Assembly (NCBI GenBank): GCA_015057365.1
Contig: SVEN01000009.1
Coordinates: 1 to 64,000, forward strand
Direction of reading: 5' to 3'
Source: Lachnospiraceae bacterium
Lineage (GTDB): Bacteria; Bacillota; Clostridia; Lachnospirales; Lachnospiraceae
DNA length: 64,000 nucleotides
Of this stretch, positions 42,663 through 51,386 are shown one piece after another. Below the pieces are notes generated by a model that was given only the letters and a program-made list of their open reading frames with translations, was not told the DNA's origin and did no database searches. The stretch's first letter is position 1, and each line of letters starts with the position of its first letter. Both the position numbers and the translations under genes were made by a program.

Positions 42663-43940
42663 TTACTTCTTCTTTAAGACAAACGCCGTTTCCTTCGTTC
42701 CCACCGGGATTCCGAACTTCACCGACGCCTCACCCAGTTCATTGTCCTCTGCCGTAAAGATTCTATGCTGTACTTCTTCTTCCGAAATAATCTCAAATCC
42801 GACCGCAAGAAAGCGTTCATGCCAGCTCTTCTGTTCCTCCGTAAAGCAGGTCCACGGCTCCTGTCCCCACTTCTCAAACACCTGTAAAATCGCCGGGATA
42901 TCCAGCCACTCGCTTTCTATGACATACAGATATCCTCCTGATGCAAGGCAGCGGTACACTTCCTTTAACACCGCATCATAATCAGCTGCACCTCCTCTTA
43001 CCGAAGATAAGCCGATATTACTGCTAAAGGACGGCACGGAAGCGTCTTTAAACGGCATATCCAGTACCGAAAACTGCGCAAAACCTACGCCGTGGGTCAT
43101 AAAGTTCCAATCAAGATACTTCTTCCAATGTTCCAAAACCATGGCATTTGCATCCGTTGCCGTACAATGAAAGGCCGGATCCAACTGCTTTACGGACGGT
43201 ATCAGTCCCATACCCGGTCCACAGGCAAGGTCAATGATTTCTTTTCCGTTAGCAATAATGGTATCTATTAATTTCTTTGTTGTCGGATTTTCAAGAAAAT
43301 CTAGTTTCTTCCAATTACTTTCCAAACGACCGTTATCCCATTCTGCCGCATCTTCTTCGTCGAAGTAGTCACCATCATTGTGGGAATCAAAATAGTAAAT
43401 GCCATCTTTGATATCAAGTGGCTCTTTTGCAAGCTTTTTCTCAAAAATCAGCATTTCAAATAAAATGCTTTCTCGCTCCACCCAGATTCCGCCGTTTTCC
43501 GGTCCGTGGTCATCATAACGGATTTTTCTTCTTGCTTCCTCCGGGGTAACAAAAGCCAATTCGAAGCCTTCCTCACCCTCTTGTAAGTCTTGCTCGCCCA
43601 CATCATCCTGAACCCGGCATTTAAAGACGAAATTCTCCTGTTCAAACACAGTCTCCGGAAAACGAGTACTCTTGTTTAACCGAAGGGCTCCGCCATACTC
43701 TGTAATACTCTCCGGAATGACAATCATGCCTGTTTCTTCCTTTACCTCACGAATCAAGGCTTCCTCGTAGGTCTCCCCGTCATTAATGCCGCCGCCCGGA
43801 AGAAAATAATAATCGCCTTGTGCCTCATATACAAGACCAAGCATTCCATCATGTTCAATAATGCCCCGTACCGTCGGACGCAAATCATGCCGCCAAGACT
43901 CATCATAATCATGTAAATCTAAGGTAAATAAGCGTCTCAT
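42663..43940 (-). CDS. NUDIX hydrolase fused to SAM-dependent methyltransferase
   Basis: 425 residues from the ATG at 43940 (SD AAAGGAG). Residues about 1-150 form a NUDIX domain (box GINDGETYEEALIREVKEE then TG); residues about 205-425 form a class I methyltransferase with motif I IIDLACGPGMGLIPS, VLDMPFKDASV, and LKEVYRCLASGGYLYVIESE. The linker (about 155-200) is acidic and aromatic. The reading frame is continuous, so this is a true fusion as sequenced. A substrate shared by both domains can be suspected but not named. Confidence 0.8.
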   Translation of the reverse strand: MRRLFTLDLHDYDESWRHDLRPTVRGIIEHDGMLGLVYEAQGDYYFLPGGGINDGETYEEALIREVKEETGMIVIPESITEYGGALRLNKSTRFPETVFEQENFVFKCRVQDDVGEQDLQEGEEGFELAFVTPEEARRKIRYDDHGPENGGIWVERESILFEMLIFEKKLAKEPLDIKDGIYYFDSHNDGDYFDEEDAAEWDNGRLESNWKKLDFLENPTTKKLIDTIIANGKEIIDLACGPGMGLIPSVKQLDPAFHCTATDANAMVLEHWKKYLDWNFMTHGVGFAQFSVLDMPFKDASVPSFSSNIGLSSVRGGAADYDAVLKEVYRCLASGGYLYVIESEWLDIPAILQVFEKWGQEPWTCFTEEQKSWHERFLAVGFEIISEEEVQHRIFTAEDNELGEASVKFGIPVGTKETAFVLKKK

Positions 43941-44006
43941 GCGTTCTCCTTTCTTCGCATACCAAAGCATTTCCGACTATGGCAGCGCTTTCAAAATGTT
44001 TTCAGG

Positions 44007-44663
44007 CTACGCCAAAACATCACTCTTTCCGTACAAATCCACTGTCAGTGACTCCACAAACCGATTCGTTAACTCCTTCTTCTCCTCCCATATCCGACGA
44101 GCCTTCTCCGTCCGCATGGGATTTACCTGCATCTGCTTTAAGGAAAACTTCTTAATATGCTCTAAAATGGACTCAAAGCTCACATCTTCTTTCGTAGCCT
44201 GAATCCACGCATCCATTACAATGCCGTGAGCTCCCGTATCATCAAACAAATCCGCCTCCATCAAAAGCACCAGCTCCATCGGCGTATTCACATCATGAAG
44301 GACCTCTTTATCGGAATGTCTTGCAATCAGGTCACAGATAAACTCCGTCTTTTCCGCCGGATACCCGATAGAATTTAGATACTCCCGACAAAGAACCGCG
44401 CCGTCCTCAGCATGAGAATGCATATCCTCTTTGTTTAACGAATATCCGATGTCGTGAAATATGGTTGCTATCCGTAATGCTTCCATATTGATTTTATCCG
44501 CATACTCCTCTGCCAGAATCAACATCCAACGATAGACACGCTCCGTATGCTCGAAACGACTGTACTTGATTCTGTTCTTTGCTGCACCGCCGTGATTGTC
44601 GTAGGCTGCAAGAGCATCTTTTACATAAGCAAACATTTCCTCATAATTAATTGCTGTATCCAT
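44007..44663 (-). CDS. HD-domain phosphohydrolase
   Basis: 218 residues from the ATG at 44663 (SD GGAGG). HD metal site: His in SRFEHTERVYRWM, HD in ATIFHDIGYS, HSHAEDGAVLC, ARHSDKE, and a late Asp in LLMEADLFDDTGAHG. The pattern fits HD enzymes that hydrolyse nucleotides or phosphate esters, of uncertain substrate. It stands between the fusion gene and an MBL-fold hydrolase. Confidence 0.82.
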   Translation of the reverse strand: MDTAINYEEMFAYVKDALAAYDNHGGAAKNRIKYSRFEHTERVYRWMLILAEEYADKINMEALRIATIFHDIGYSLNKEDMHSHAEDGAVLCREYLNSIGYPAEKTEFICDLIARHSDKEVLHDVNTPMELVLLMEADLFDDTGAHGIVMDAWIQATKEDVSFESILEHIKKFSLKQMQVNPMRTEKARRIWEEKKELTNRFVESLTVDLYGKSDVLA

Positions 44664-44732
44664 CCTTTTCCTCCATTCCCGGCTTGCTTCTACAATGCAT
44701 TTACCAAACACTGTCCGACTTTCACACCATCA

Positions 44733-45422
44733 TTACTTCTTCGGACACAAAAAACCCGCAAACTCAAACTGATACAACAGTACGGAATTCCCGAACATGT
44801 CAATCTCCTCACCGTTTGCTTCTCCCGCAAGTATCTGCTTTGCTCCCGCAATCAGCTTTGGGATTAAGTCCGGCGCCACCTCCACGGAACTGTGAGAAGC
44901 GTACACCGTATCAAACCGTCCATCATAAGCGGAAAGGTTCGTAAGGCTCGCAATATAATCCGGCAAATTCCGATGCTCCCCGAACATAAAGATACGTCCG
45001 TCCTGAATGGAATCGCCTCCAATGAGTACTCTGTTGTTTACATCCAAAATCGCAATACTGCCCGGCGTATGTCCCGGTAAATCAATAATTTCAAGAGGTC
45101 TGTCGCCCAAATCAAGAATATCTCCCTGCTGTACCGGAATGATGGTTCCTGTTTTCCCGCGGAATCGGTAATTTCCTTCCTCCTTCAGGTGCATATAAAA
45201 CTCAGAAAAAGCCTCATTTCCGGCAATATGGTCTCCATCCGCATGGGTATTGATAAGTTTTACCGGCAGGTCTGTAAGTCCTTCTGCAATTTCCTTTGCA
45301 TTCGGCGCAGATACTCCACTGTCAACGAGTAGCGCCTCCTTGGTTCCGGTCAACAAAAACATACGGACCATACCGTCCTCGATACGCCAGGTGTTCTCAT
45401 TCATCTGAATTATCTCACTCAT
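44733..45422 (-). CDS. MBL-fold metallo-hydrolase
   Basis: 229 residues. Metal-binding motif NTHADGDHIAGN (the usual HxHxDH with the first positions varied to HADGDH), then IDLPGHTPGSIAILD and LIGGDSIQDGRIFMFG. This looks like the glyoxalase II-type/general hydrolase branch, not a beta-lactamase. SD AAGGAGGAG precedes the ATG. It is the last accessory gene before mutL. Confidence 0.85.
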   Translation of the reverse strand: MSEIIQMNENTWRIEDGMVRMFLLTGTKEALLVDSGVSAPNAKEIAEGLTDLPVKLINTHADGDHIAGNEAFSEFYMHLKEEGNYRFRGKTGTIIPVQQGDILDLGDRPLEIIDLPGHTPGSIAILDVNNRVLIGGDSIQDGRIFMFGEHRNLPDYIASLTNLSAYDGRFDTVYASHSSVEVAPDLIPKLIAGAKQILAGEANGEEIDMFGNSVLLYQFEFAGFLCPKK

Positions 45423-45471
45423 ACATACTCCTCCTTATGCTCATTTTGTCTCCAAAATAAATTTGTCTCCC

Positions 45472-47601
45472 TTACACAATCCGCTTAAACTTTTTCTCAA
45501 TTTCCTGCTTTGTCATGGAAATCGTGGTCGGCCGTCCATGCGGACAATGGTACGGATTATCCAAGGTAAGAAGCAGGTCTATCATAGCCTTTGCCTCTTG
45601 CTCCGACAGCACCATATTTCCCTTTACCGCCGCCTTACAGGACATAGAAGCTACCTTTTCCACCAGCATCTCCGGGCTTCCGTGAAGCTTTTCCGCTACA
45701 AGCTCATCAAGTAACTGCATAAACAGCTCACCACCGGTCAATCCGCATAAATCCGCCGGAACACCGGTCACCTTATAATCCCTTCCTCCGAAATGCTCAA
45801 ACTCAAAGCCTAAACGACGCAATACTTCTGCCTGTGCCAGCAATACTTCTTCCTCCCGAAGGGAAAGACTGGCAATATACGGCGGTGCAATCTGCTGGGT
45901 CAGCATTTCCTTTTCCCGGATGCGCTTCATGGTCTGCTCAAACAAAATCTTCTCATGGGCCGCATGCTGGTCAATCATAAACAGCTGACCGTCCATTTCA
46001 ATAAGCCAGTAGGTAGCAAACAACTGGCCTACGATGCGGTATTCCTTCTTGTTTTCATCACTGAGAAGGTTTGGAAGCTCCATTTGTTCCTGGACGTTTA
46101 CATTCGGAGCTTTTTGCTCCTGCGGTTTCGGTTCCTCTTGGAAGGACTTCAAATCCTCTTCAAAACTACCCTTCGAAGCAGCATCTACTTCTGTAGAATC
46201 AACAATGTCCTTGTCAATTTTCTTACTTTCATACGGTGCTTTCTCTTCTTTTAGCACTGTTCCGCCGAAAAGATCGGCAGCGGATGTTTTTACCGATTCC
46301 ACCGGCTTGTGTTCAACAAACAGCGATTGTTTCGCAACAATCTTCCCGACCGACTCTTCCGCCTTACCAGCCGATTCTACAGTCTTCTCCTCCGGTCTGA
46401 TTGTATTTCCAATCAATGAATTTACTGTATTTTCTGCCGGTTTCACAACATTTCCGACCAGGCCTTCAGTACTTCCGTTAACTGATACCTTCCCCATCTG
46501 CTGCGCCATCCGCACCGTCTCAAACTGCTCCGGTCTTGCCTCTTTTTTCTGTAATTCTACTCGCGTAGACTTCTCTTCTTTTCCGAATCCCACCTGAGGA
46601 ATCATGTTCTTTCCGGCTAACGCATCCCGTACCGCATGGTATACGGCATAGTACACCGCCTCACTGTCGGAGAACCGCACCTCCAGCTTTGTCGGATGCA
46701 CATTCACATCAATCATCGCTGTATCCATGGAAATATGTAACGCCGTAAACGGATACTTATGCTGCATCATATAGGAGCGATACGCTTCCTCAATGGCCTT
46801 ACTGACCACACTACTCTTAATGTATCGCCCGTTAATGAAATAGTTTTCGTAATTACGATTGCCTCTGGACACCACCGGCTTTCCGATAAAGCCTCTGACG
46901 GAAATCCCGGCACTTTCCTCAATATGATTCACTTCCAACAGATTTGCCGTAATCTCTCTTCCGTAAATCTGGTAAATCACTTCTTTTAAGTTGCCGTTTC
47001 CGGAGGTCTGGAGTACAATCTTTCCGTTATTAATAAACTTGTAAGCAATCTCCGGCCTGGAAAGTGCCATACGTTGCATCAGCTCCGAGCAAAGTCCAGC
47101 CTCCGACATGGCGGATTTTAAGAACTTCCGGCGCGCCGGTACGTTATAAAATAAATTTCGAATCAGGAATGTCGTTCCGTCCGGGCATCCGGCCTCCTCC
47201 ATTGCCTGCTCCACACCGCCATCGATCTGGTATCTGGTGCCCACAAAAGCATCCTTGGTCTTTGTAATCAGCTCCACCTGGGCCACCGCGGAAATACTGG
47301 AAAGAGCCTCACCTCGGAAACCGAGACTTCCCGCGGTCAGCAAGTCTTCCACCGTACGGATTTTACTGGTAGAATGGCGTAAAAAGGCGGTTTTCACATC
47401 ATCCGTCGCAATACCGGAACCGTTGTCCGTAATACGAATCAGCCCGCTTCCGCCTTCTTTTAACTCCACCGTAATCATATTTGCACCGGCATCAATGGCG
47501 TTCTCCGTCAGCTCCTTCACCACAGAAGCCGGACGTTCCACCACTTCCCCTGCCGCAATCTTATCAATGGTATTCTTATCCAGTAAAGCAATCTTTCCCA
47601 T
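45472..47601 (-). CDS. mutL: DNA mismatch repair protein MutL
   Basis: 709 residues. N-terminal GHKL ATPase (ERPASVVKELTENAIDAG, ITDNGSGIATDDV, GFRGEALSSISA), a transducer domain, a low-complexity linker (about 345-500) and a C-terminal endonuclease domain. The nuclease motif DQHAAHEKILFE is intact, as in MutL without MutH, and CPHGRPT is present. The linker holds loose repeats of Val-Gly-Lys and Glu-Ser. Downstream of mutS by about 3.8 kb, with three lipoprotein genes between. Confidence 0.95.
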   Translation of the reverse strand: MGKIALLDKNTIDKIAAGEVVERPASVVKELTENAIDAGANMITVELKEGGSGLIRITDNGSGIATDDVKTAFLRHSTSKIRTVEDLLTAGSLGFRGEALSSISAVAQVELITKTKDAFVGTRYQIDGGVEQAMEEAGCPDGTTFLIRNLFYNVPARRKFLKSAMSEAGLCSELMQRMALSRPEIAYKFINNGKIVLQTSGNGNLKEVIYQIYGREITANLLEVNHIEESAGISVRGFIGKPVVSRGNRNYENYFINGRYIKSSVVSKAIEEAYRSYMMQHKYPFTALHISMDTAMIDVNVHPTKLEVRFSDSEAVYYAVYHAVRDALAGKNMIPQVGFGKEEKSTRVELQKKEARPEQFETVRMAQQMGKVSVNGSTEGLVGNVVKPAENTVNSLIGNTIRPEEKTVESAGKAEESVGKIVAKQSLFVEHKPVESVKTSAADLFGGTVLKEEKAPYESKKIDKDIVDSTEVDAASKGSFEEDLKSFQEEPKPQEQKAPNVNVQEQMELPNLLSDENKKEYRIVGQLFATYWLIEMDGQLFMIDQHAAHEKILFEQTMKRIREKEMLTQQIAPPYIASLSLREEEVLLAQAEVLRRLGFEFEHFGGRDYKVTGVPADLCGLTGGELFMQLLDELVAEKLHGSPEMLVEKVASMSCKAAVKGNMVLSEQEAKAMIDLLLTLDNPYHCPHGRPTTISMTKQEIEKKFKRIV

Positions 47602-47647
47602 GTGTTGCTCCTTCCTTTATGTAACAAAATTACTTCGTCTGATGATT

Positions 47648-48427
47648 TTAGTACCAGACACCGTCAATTTCCATACGATAATACCCTTTTCCGTCCTTGG
47701 TTCCCATGATAGTACCGCCGCCGATATCTATCAAATCCAAATACGTACACTCGCATTCATAATCCATCGGCTCAATACTACGAATCACTTTCTCTAACTC
47801 TTCTGCTGCCTTGTCATAGTTTTCTCCCGCGCTGCCGCCGATTGCAGGTCCCGATGGGCCGAAATACACCTCCAGATAAATCACCTCTCCCGAGGCATCC
47901 TCCGCCGCCACGATATAGGACAACAGCGCCTCATAATCACCGGTCACATTCTCATCTCCGAACATAGTTACGACCTGTCCCACAAACAATCCGTTAAAAC
48001 CATTGTCAAACATGGCCTCTTCATAAACACTTCTGATTTTATATCGGACCAAATCCGGATTCTGCATATACAATGCATCCTCCACCTGATAAAACGTATA
48101 GGTCTCTCCTTTAAAAGCAGCCGATTCTCCATAAATTTCCCCGTTTACCGCTTCTTCCGGTTCATCCGTTCCTTCGGTTTCGATTGTACTCTCCGGTGTT
48201 ACATCCGCTTTGACCGAATCTGTTCCTTTCAGTTCCTCCCGTATATATGGCGTTGCTGTCGCCTCCGGCTCCTTCGTAGCCTGCACCATACTCTCTTTCG
48301 GCGCAAAGGTCGGAAGTGCCTCCTGGTTCTTCATCCATGCATCAATACTAACCTCTCTGGACTTACAGCCGGTCAACATAAAACACAATATACATAATCC
48401 CGTCACAAATAACTTTTTACATTTCAT
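47648..48427 (-). CDS. Lipoprotein of unknown function
   Basis: 259 residues from the ATG at 48427 (SD AAGGAG, 6-nt spacing). Lipobox CFMLTGC gives a lipid anchor at Cys about 19. A disordered Thr/Glu/Pro-rich stretch (about 45-100) leads to a compact C-terminal domain (about 105-259) with acidic and aromatic residues. No family is recognised. It shares a neighbourhood, but no evident sequence similarity, with the two larger lipoproteins upstream. Confidence 0.65.
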   Translation of the reverse strand: MKCKKLFVTGLCILCFMLTGCKSREVSIDAWMKNQEALPTFAPKESMVQATKEPEATATPYIREELKGTDSVKADVTPESTIETEGTDEPEEAVNGEIYGESAAFKGETYTFYQVEDALYMQNPDLVRYKIRSVYEEAMFDNGFNGLFVGQVVTMFGDENVTGDYEALLSYIVAAEDASGEVIYLEVYFGPSGPAIGGSAGENYDKAAEELEKVIRSIEPMDYECECTYLDLIDIGGGTIMGTKDGKGYYRMEIDGVWY

Positions 48428-48452
48428 AAAAAACTCCTTCATAATCTATCAC

Positions 48453-49865
48453 TTACGGACTTACCCCAAAACGTGTTTCCGATACAATGCCTTGCTTTTC
48501 ATCGTCCAGATTCTTTATCAGAATATTTAATTCAAGAGCCTTCAAATCAGAGAATTCCGAAAGCGCCTCTCCGGTGTCCGTCCACTTAAACTTAATGTCC
48601 GCTCCTTCTCCCGTGGGCACCGTTCGGTAGTTGAGTTCATTCGTATAATCTATCCCGTTCAGCTTTGCCTCCGGTATCAGAAGCTGCAGTGTCTGGGCAG
48701 ATTTGTTCTCAAAATATACGTGAATATAATAATCCGTGTATTCTGTCTCCCCGTTCTTCCGTTTCTCTGTGGAAAATCCGTTATACACCAATTTGTAGTA
48801 TTTCGTATCAAACAATTCATTGTTTTTTTCGAGCGGCTTTTCTTTTTGAACGGCTCTATGCTCCAAGGGATATACGGTAAAGGTCTCCTCAACAACATCT
48901 TCCGAACGCCATAACCAGGTATCATAATAAAACCTTACATCAAACTCGAACTCGGTAACGGAAGTATTTCCGCTCTTTTCTATCTCGGAAGCACGGATTA
49001 TAAAAAAATCGTATCCACCCATGCCAAAATGCAATTCCGCTTCTTCATCATAAAGCAAAGCATCATTGCACTCATATCCATTCACCGAATCACAGTTAAA
49101 ACTACGATATAAGGTACCACCCGAATTATTTTCCCAATAAAAATACACGTAACAATAACCGTCTTCCTCATAAACAAAATCGGTCAAATACAATTTTACA
49201 TCGTCATGGTCCACCAATACGATATCATTGTCAGTAAGGACATGTTCATAAGGCTTCACCTTTTCCCTGTCACAATTATAAAATAGGATTTCATACATGT
49301 CATAATTATTATGATTTATATCGTCCACAGCCTCTACCAAGTATTCGAACCGTACACAATAAAAATCGGAGATATCCTCAATTTTCAAACGCCTCACATA
49401 AGCATCCGAAATCCAAAACTCGATTTTCTTTCTCTCACCGGGTTCAATCATTTTTTTCTCCCAGTCAACGCTTCCTTCACGTGGCATAGGCTTCAAAAAA
49501 TTGATATGTGCATCGAAGATTGATAGAGCAACCGCAACATCCTGCCGGTTCTCAAACACCGTCTCAATGGCATAGCCTCCTTCCCCCTTCTCTTTCACGG
49601 AAAGCATCTCAAAATAATAATAATCCTCACGATCGACTACACGACGCTCATCAAATAGTTTAGATGCCAATACTTTCTCCTTTGCAGGAACCGGGGTTGG
49701 TGTAGGCGGCAGTGTCGTTAACGGGAACGGCGTCGGTGTCGCTGTCACGGAAGGCGTAGGAGTGCCTATGTCACTTGTTTCTGCCGTTTTGTTGCAAGCA
49801 ATCAGTGCAACCGTAATCAAGAATAACATTAAAAACAAACTATAACGTCTTATCCTCATCCTCAT
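48453..49865 (-). CDS. Lipoprotein, paralogue A of a tandem pair
   Basis: 470 residues. Signal peptide with lipobox TVALIAC, a Thr-Pro-rich linker (about 33-60), then a large beta-rich extracytoplasmic region with three repeated blocks: FENRQDVAVALSIFDAHINF, YLTDFVYEEDGYCYVYFYWE and YYKLVYNGFSTEKRKNGETE. The C-terminal LKALELNILIKNLDDEKQG recurs in the next gene. SD AGGAGGG precedes the ATG. Function unknown. Confidence 0.7.
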   Translation of the reverse strand: MRMRIRRYSLFLMLFLITVALIACNKTAETSDIGTPTPSVTATPTPFPLTTLPPTPTPVPAKEKVLASKLFDERRVVDREDYYYFEMLSVKEKGEGGYAIETVFENRQDVAVALSIFDAHINFLKPMPREGSVDWEKKMIEPGERKKIEFWISDAYVRRLKIEDISDFYCVRFEYLVEAVDDINHNNYDMYEILFYNCDREKVKPYEHVLTDNDIVLVDHDDVKLYLTDFVYEEDGYCYVYFYWENNSGGTLYRSFNCDSVNGYECNDALLYDEEAELHFGMGGYDFFIIRASEIEKSGNTSVTEFEFDVRFYYDTWLWRSEDVVEETFTVYPLEHRAVQKEKPLEKNNELFDTKYYKLVYNGFSTEKRKNGETEYTDYYIHVYFENKSAQTLQLLIPEAKLNGIDYTNELNYRTVPTGEGADIKFKWTDTGEALSEFSDLKALELNILIKNLDDEKQGIVSETRFGVSP

Positions 49866-49907
49866 AAACTCCCTCCTTGCCGATCTCTGTTATGCAACAC
49901 AACTCCA

Positions 49908-51314
49908 TTACGGAATTACCGCAAAACTCTCGTCAAAAATTACACTTTGCTTCTCATCATCCATATTTTTTATCTGCACCGTTAATTCCAAGCTGTCCAG
50001 ATTTAAAAAATCAGCAATCTTCCTCTCTCTATCATCCCATGACAATTCCCAATACAAACTTTTTCCGGGAGATACATTTCTGCTATTAAACTTGTCTCTG
50101 AATTCTTCGCCATTAAATTTAGCCTCATTTATCACAAATTGCACCCGACAATCTGTCTTATTTACTAAATAAACCTTAAGCTTACCTTCCATTATTTTTT
50201 CATTATACTCATTTTTCTCATATAAAAAATCTGTGATTACTAACTTATACTCGTCCGTATTAAAAACCAGGATATCTGTATCCTGCAGTTCCCGCTCCTG
50301 CTTTTGTGCCGCCTCTTGTCCTAACGGATACACACAAAAGGTATCCTTCACCAAATCCGTCCATTGCCATATGCCGGAATCATAATACAAACTTGCATCA
50401 AACTCAATTTCCGTAACCGAAGTAATTCCGCAGTCTTCTAATTCATAAGCATAAAAGCCAAAATAATCATAACCACAAGTTCCCGGTTCCAAGCAAACAT
50501 TTTCCGCCCAAAATGAATCACACACATATCCGTTTACAGACTCATTGTAAAAGCTGTAATACAGGTAATGATCTGTGTTATTTTCCCAATAAAAATGAAC
50601 TGTGTAGATCCCGGAATCTTGTTGCGCAAAATCAGTCAGATAGAACTTTACATCCTCGCGGTCCACCAATGCAACATCATCTTCCATCAAGACATGTTCA
50701 TAAGGTACTACATTCTCCCTTCCGTACCGGTAAAACATAATTTCCTCATAATCACTGTAATCAATAATATCATCCGCTACCGCCTCTACCGTAAAAGTAA
50801 ACGATGCACAATTAAAGTCCTCTACCTTTATAATGTTCAATTGGTTCACATAATAGTCCGGAATCCAGAACTCTACGATTTCTCTCTTACCCGGTCCAAC
50901 CATTATATCACTCCAATCAAGTGGCCACCGATCATACGGATGTCTTAAAAAATTAACATATACATCAGATATTCCAACATACACGGCAAACGGCTGTCTG
51001 TTTTCAAATACAGCTTCCATAGCGTACCCGCCTACCTCACGCTCTTTAAAAGAAAGCACTTCAAAATAATACTCTTCACAATCAACAATCTTGCACTCAT
51101 CAAACCAAGACTTTGCCAATATATCTTCTCTTGTAGGAATCGATATCGCCGTAGGTGTTGGTGTCTCTGTCGGTTCCGGCGTAGGTGTCAATGTCTCAGA
51201 AGGCGTAGGAGTTCCTTGATTTAGCGTTCCTCCGCTTCTGTTACAGCCGGCTACAGATATAACTACCAGCACCAACATTAAAGAAACAATATAACTTTTT
51301 ATCCGCATTCCCAT
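49908..51314 (-). CDS. Lipoprotein, paralogue B of a tandem pair
   Basis: 468 residues, same design as paralogue A: lipobox VISVAGC, Thr-Pro-rich linker with PTPEPTETPTPT, FENRQPFAVYVGISDVYVNF, DREDVKFYLTDFAQQDSGIY and the ending LDSLELTVQIKNMDDEKQS. Similarity runs along the whole protein, so the pair arose by gene duplication. SD AAAGGAGGG precedes the ATG. The repeated modules suggest a surface scaffold or binding role, which is inference. Confidence 0.7.
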   Translation of the reverse strand: MGMRIKSYIVSLMLVLVVISVAGCNRSGGTLNQGTPTPSETLTPTPEPTETPTPTAISIPTREDILAKSWFDECKIVDCEEYYFEVLSFKEREVGGYAMEAVFENRQPFAVYVGISDVYVNFLRHPYDRWPLDWSDIMVGPGKREIVEFWIPDYYVNQLNIIKVEDFNCASFTFTVEAVADDIIDYSDYEEIMFYRYGRENVVPYEHVLMEDDVALVDREDVKFYLTDFAQQDSGIYTVHFYWENNTDHYLYYSFYNESVNGYVCDSFWAENVCLEPGTCGYDYFGFYAYELEDCGITSVTEIEFDASLYYDSGIWQWTDLVKDTFCVYPLGQEAAQKQERELQDTDILVFNTDEYKLVITDFLYEKNEYNEKIMEGKLKVYLVNKTDCRVQFVINEAKFNGEEFRDKFNSRNVSPGKSLYWELSWDDRERKIADFLNLDSLELTVQIKNMDDEKQSVIFDESFAVIP

Positions 51315-51386
51315 AACTCCCTCCTTTACTGCTTTGCGCGTTTAAAGCAAACGTACTCACAATGCCTCCGCCTTGTACTCTTCCCC

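Noticed and set aside
44733-45422. Beta-lactamase call for the MBL-fold protein
   Set aside because: Cytoplasmic, no signal peptide, and motifs fit general metallo-hydrolases rather than class B lactamases.
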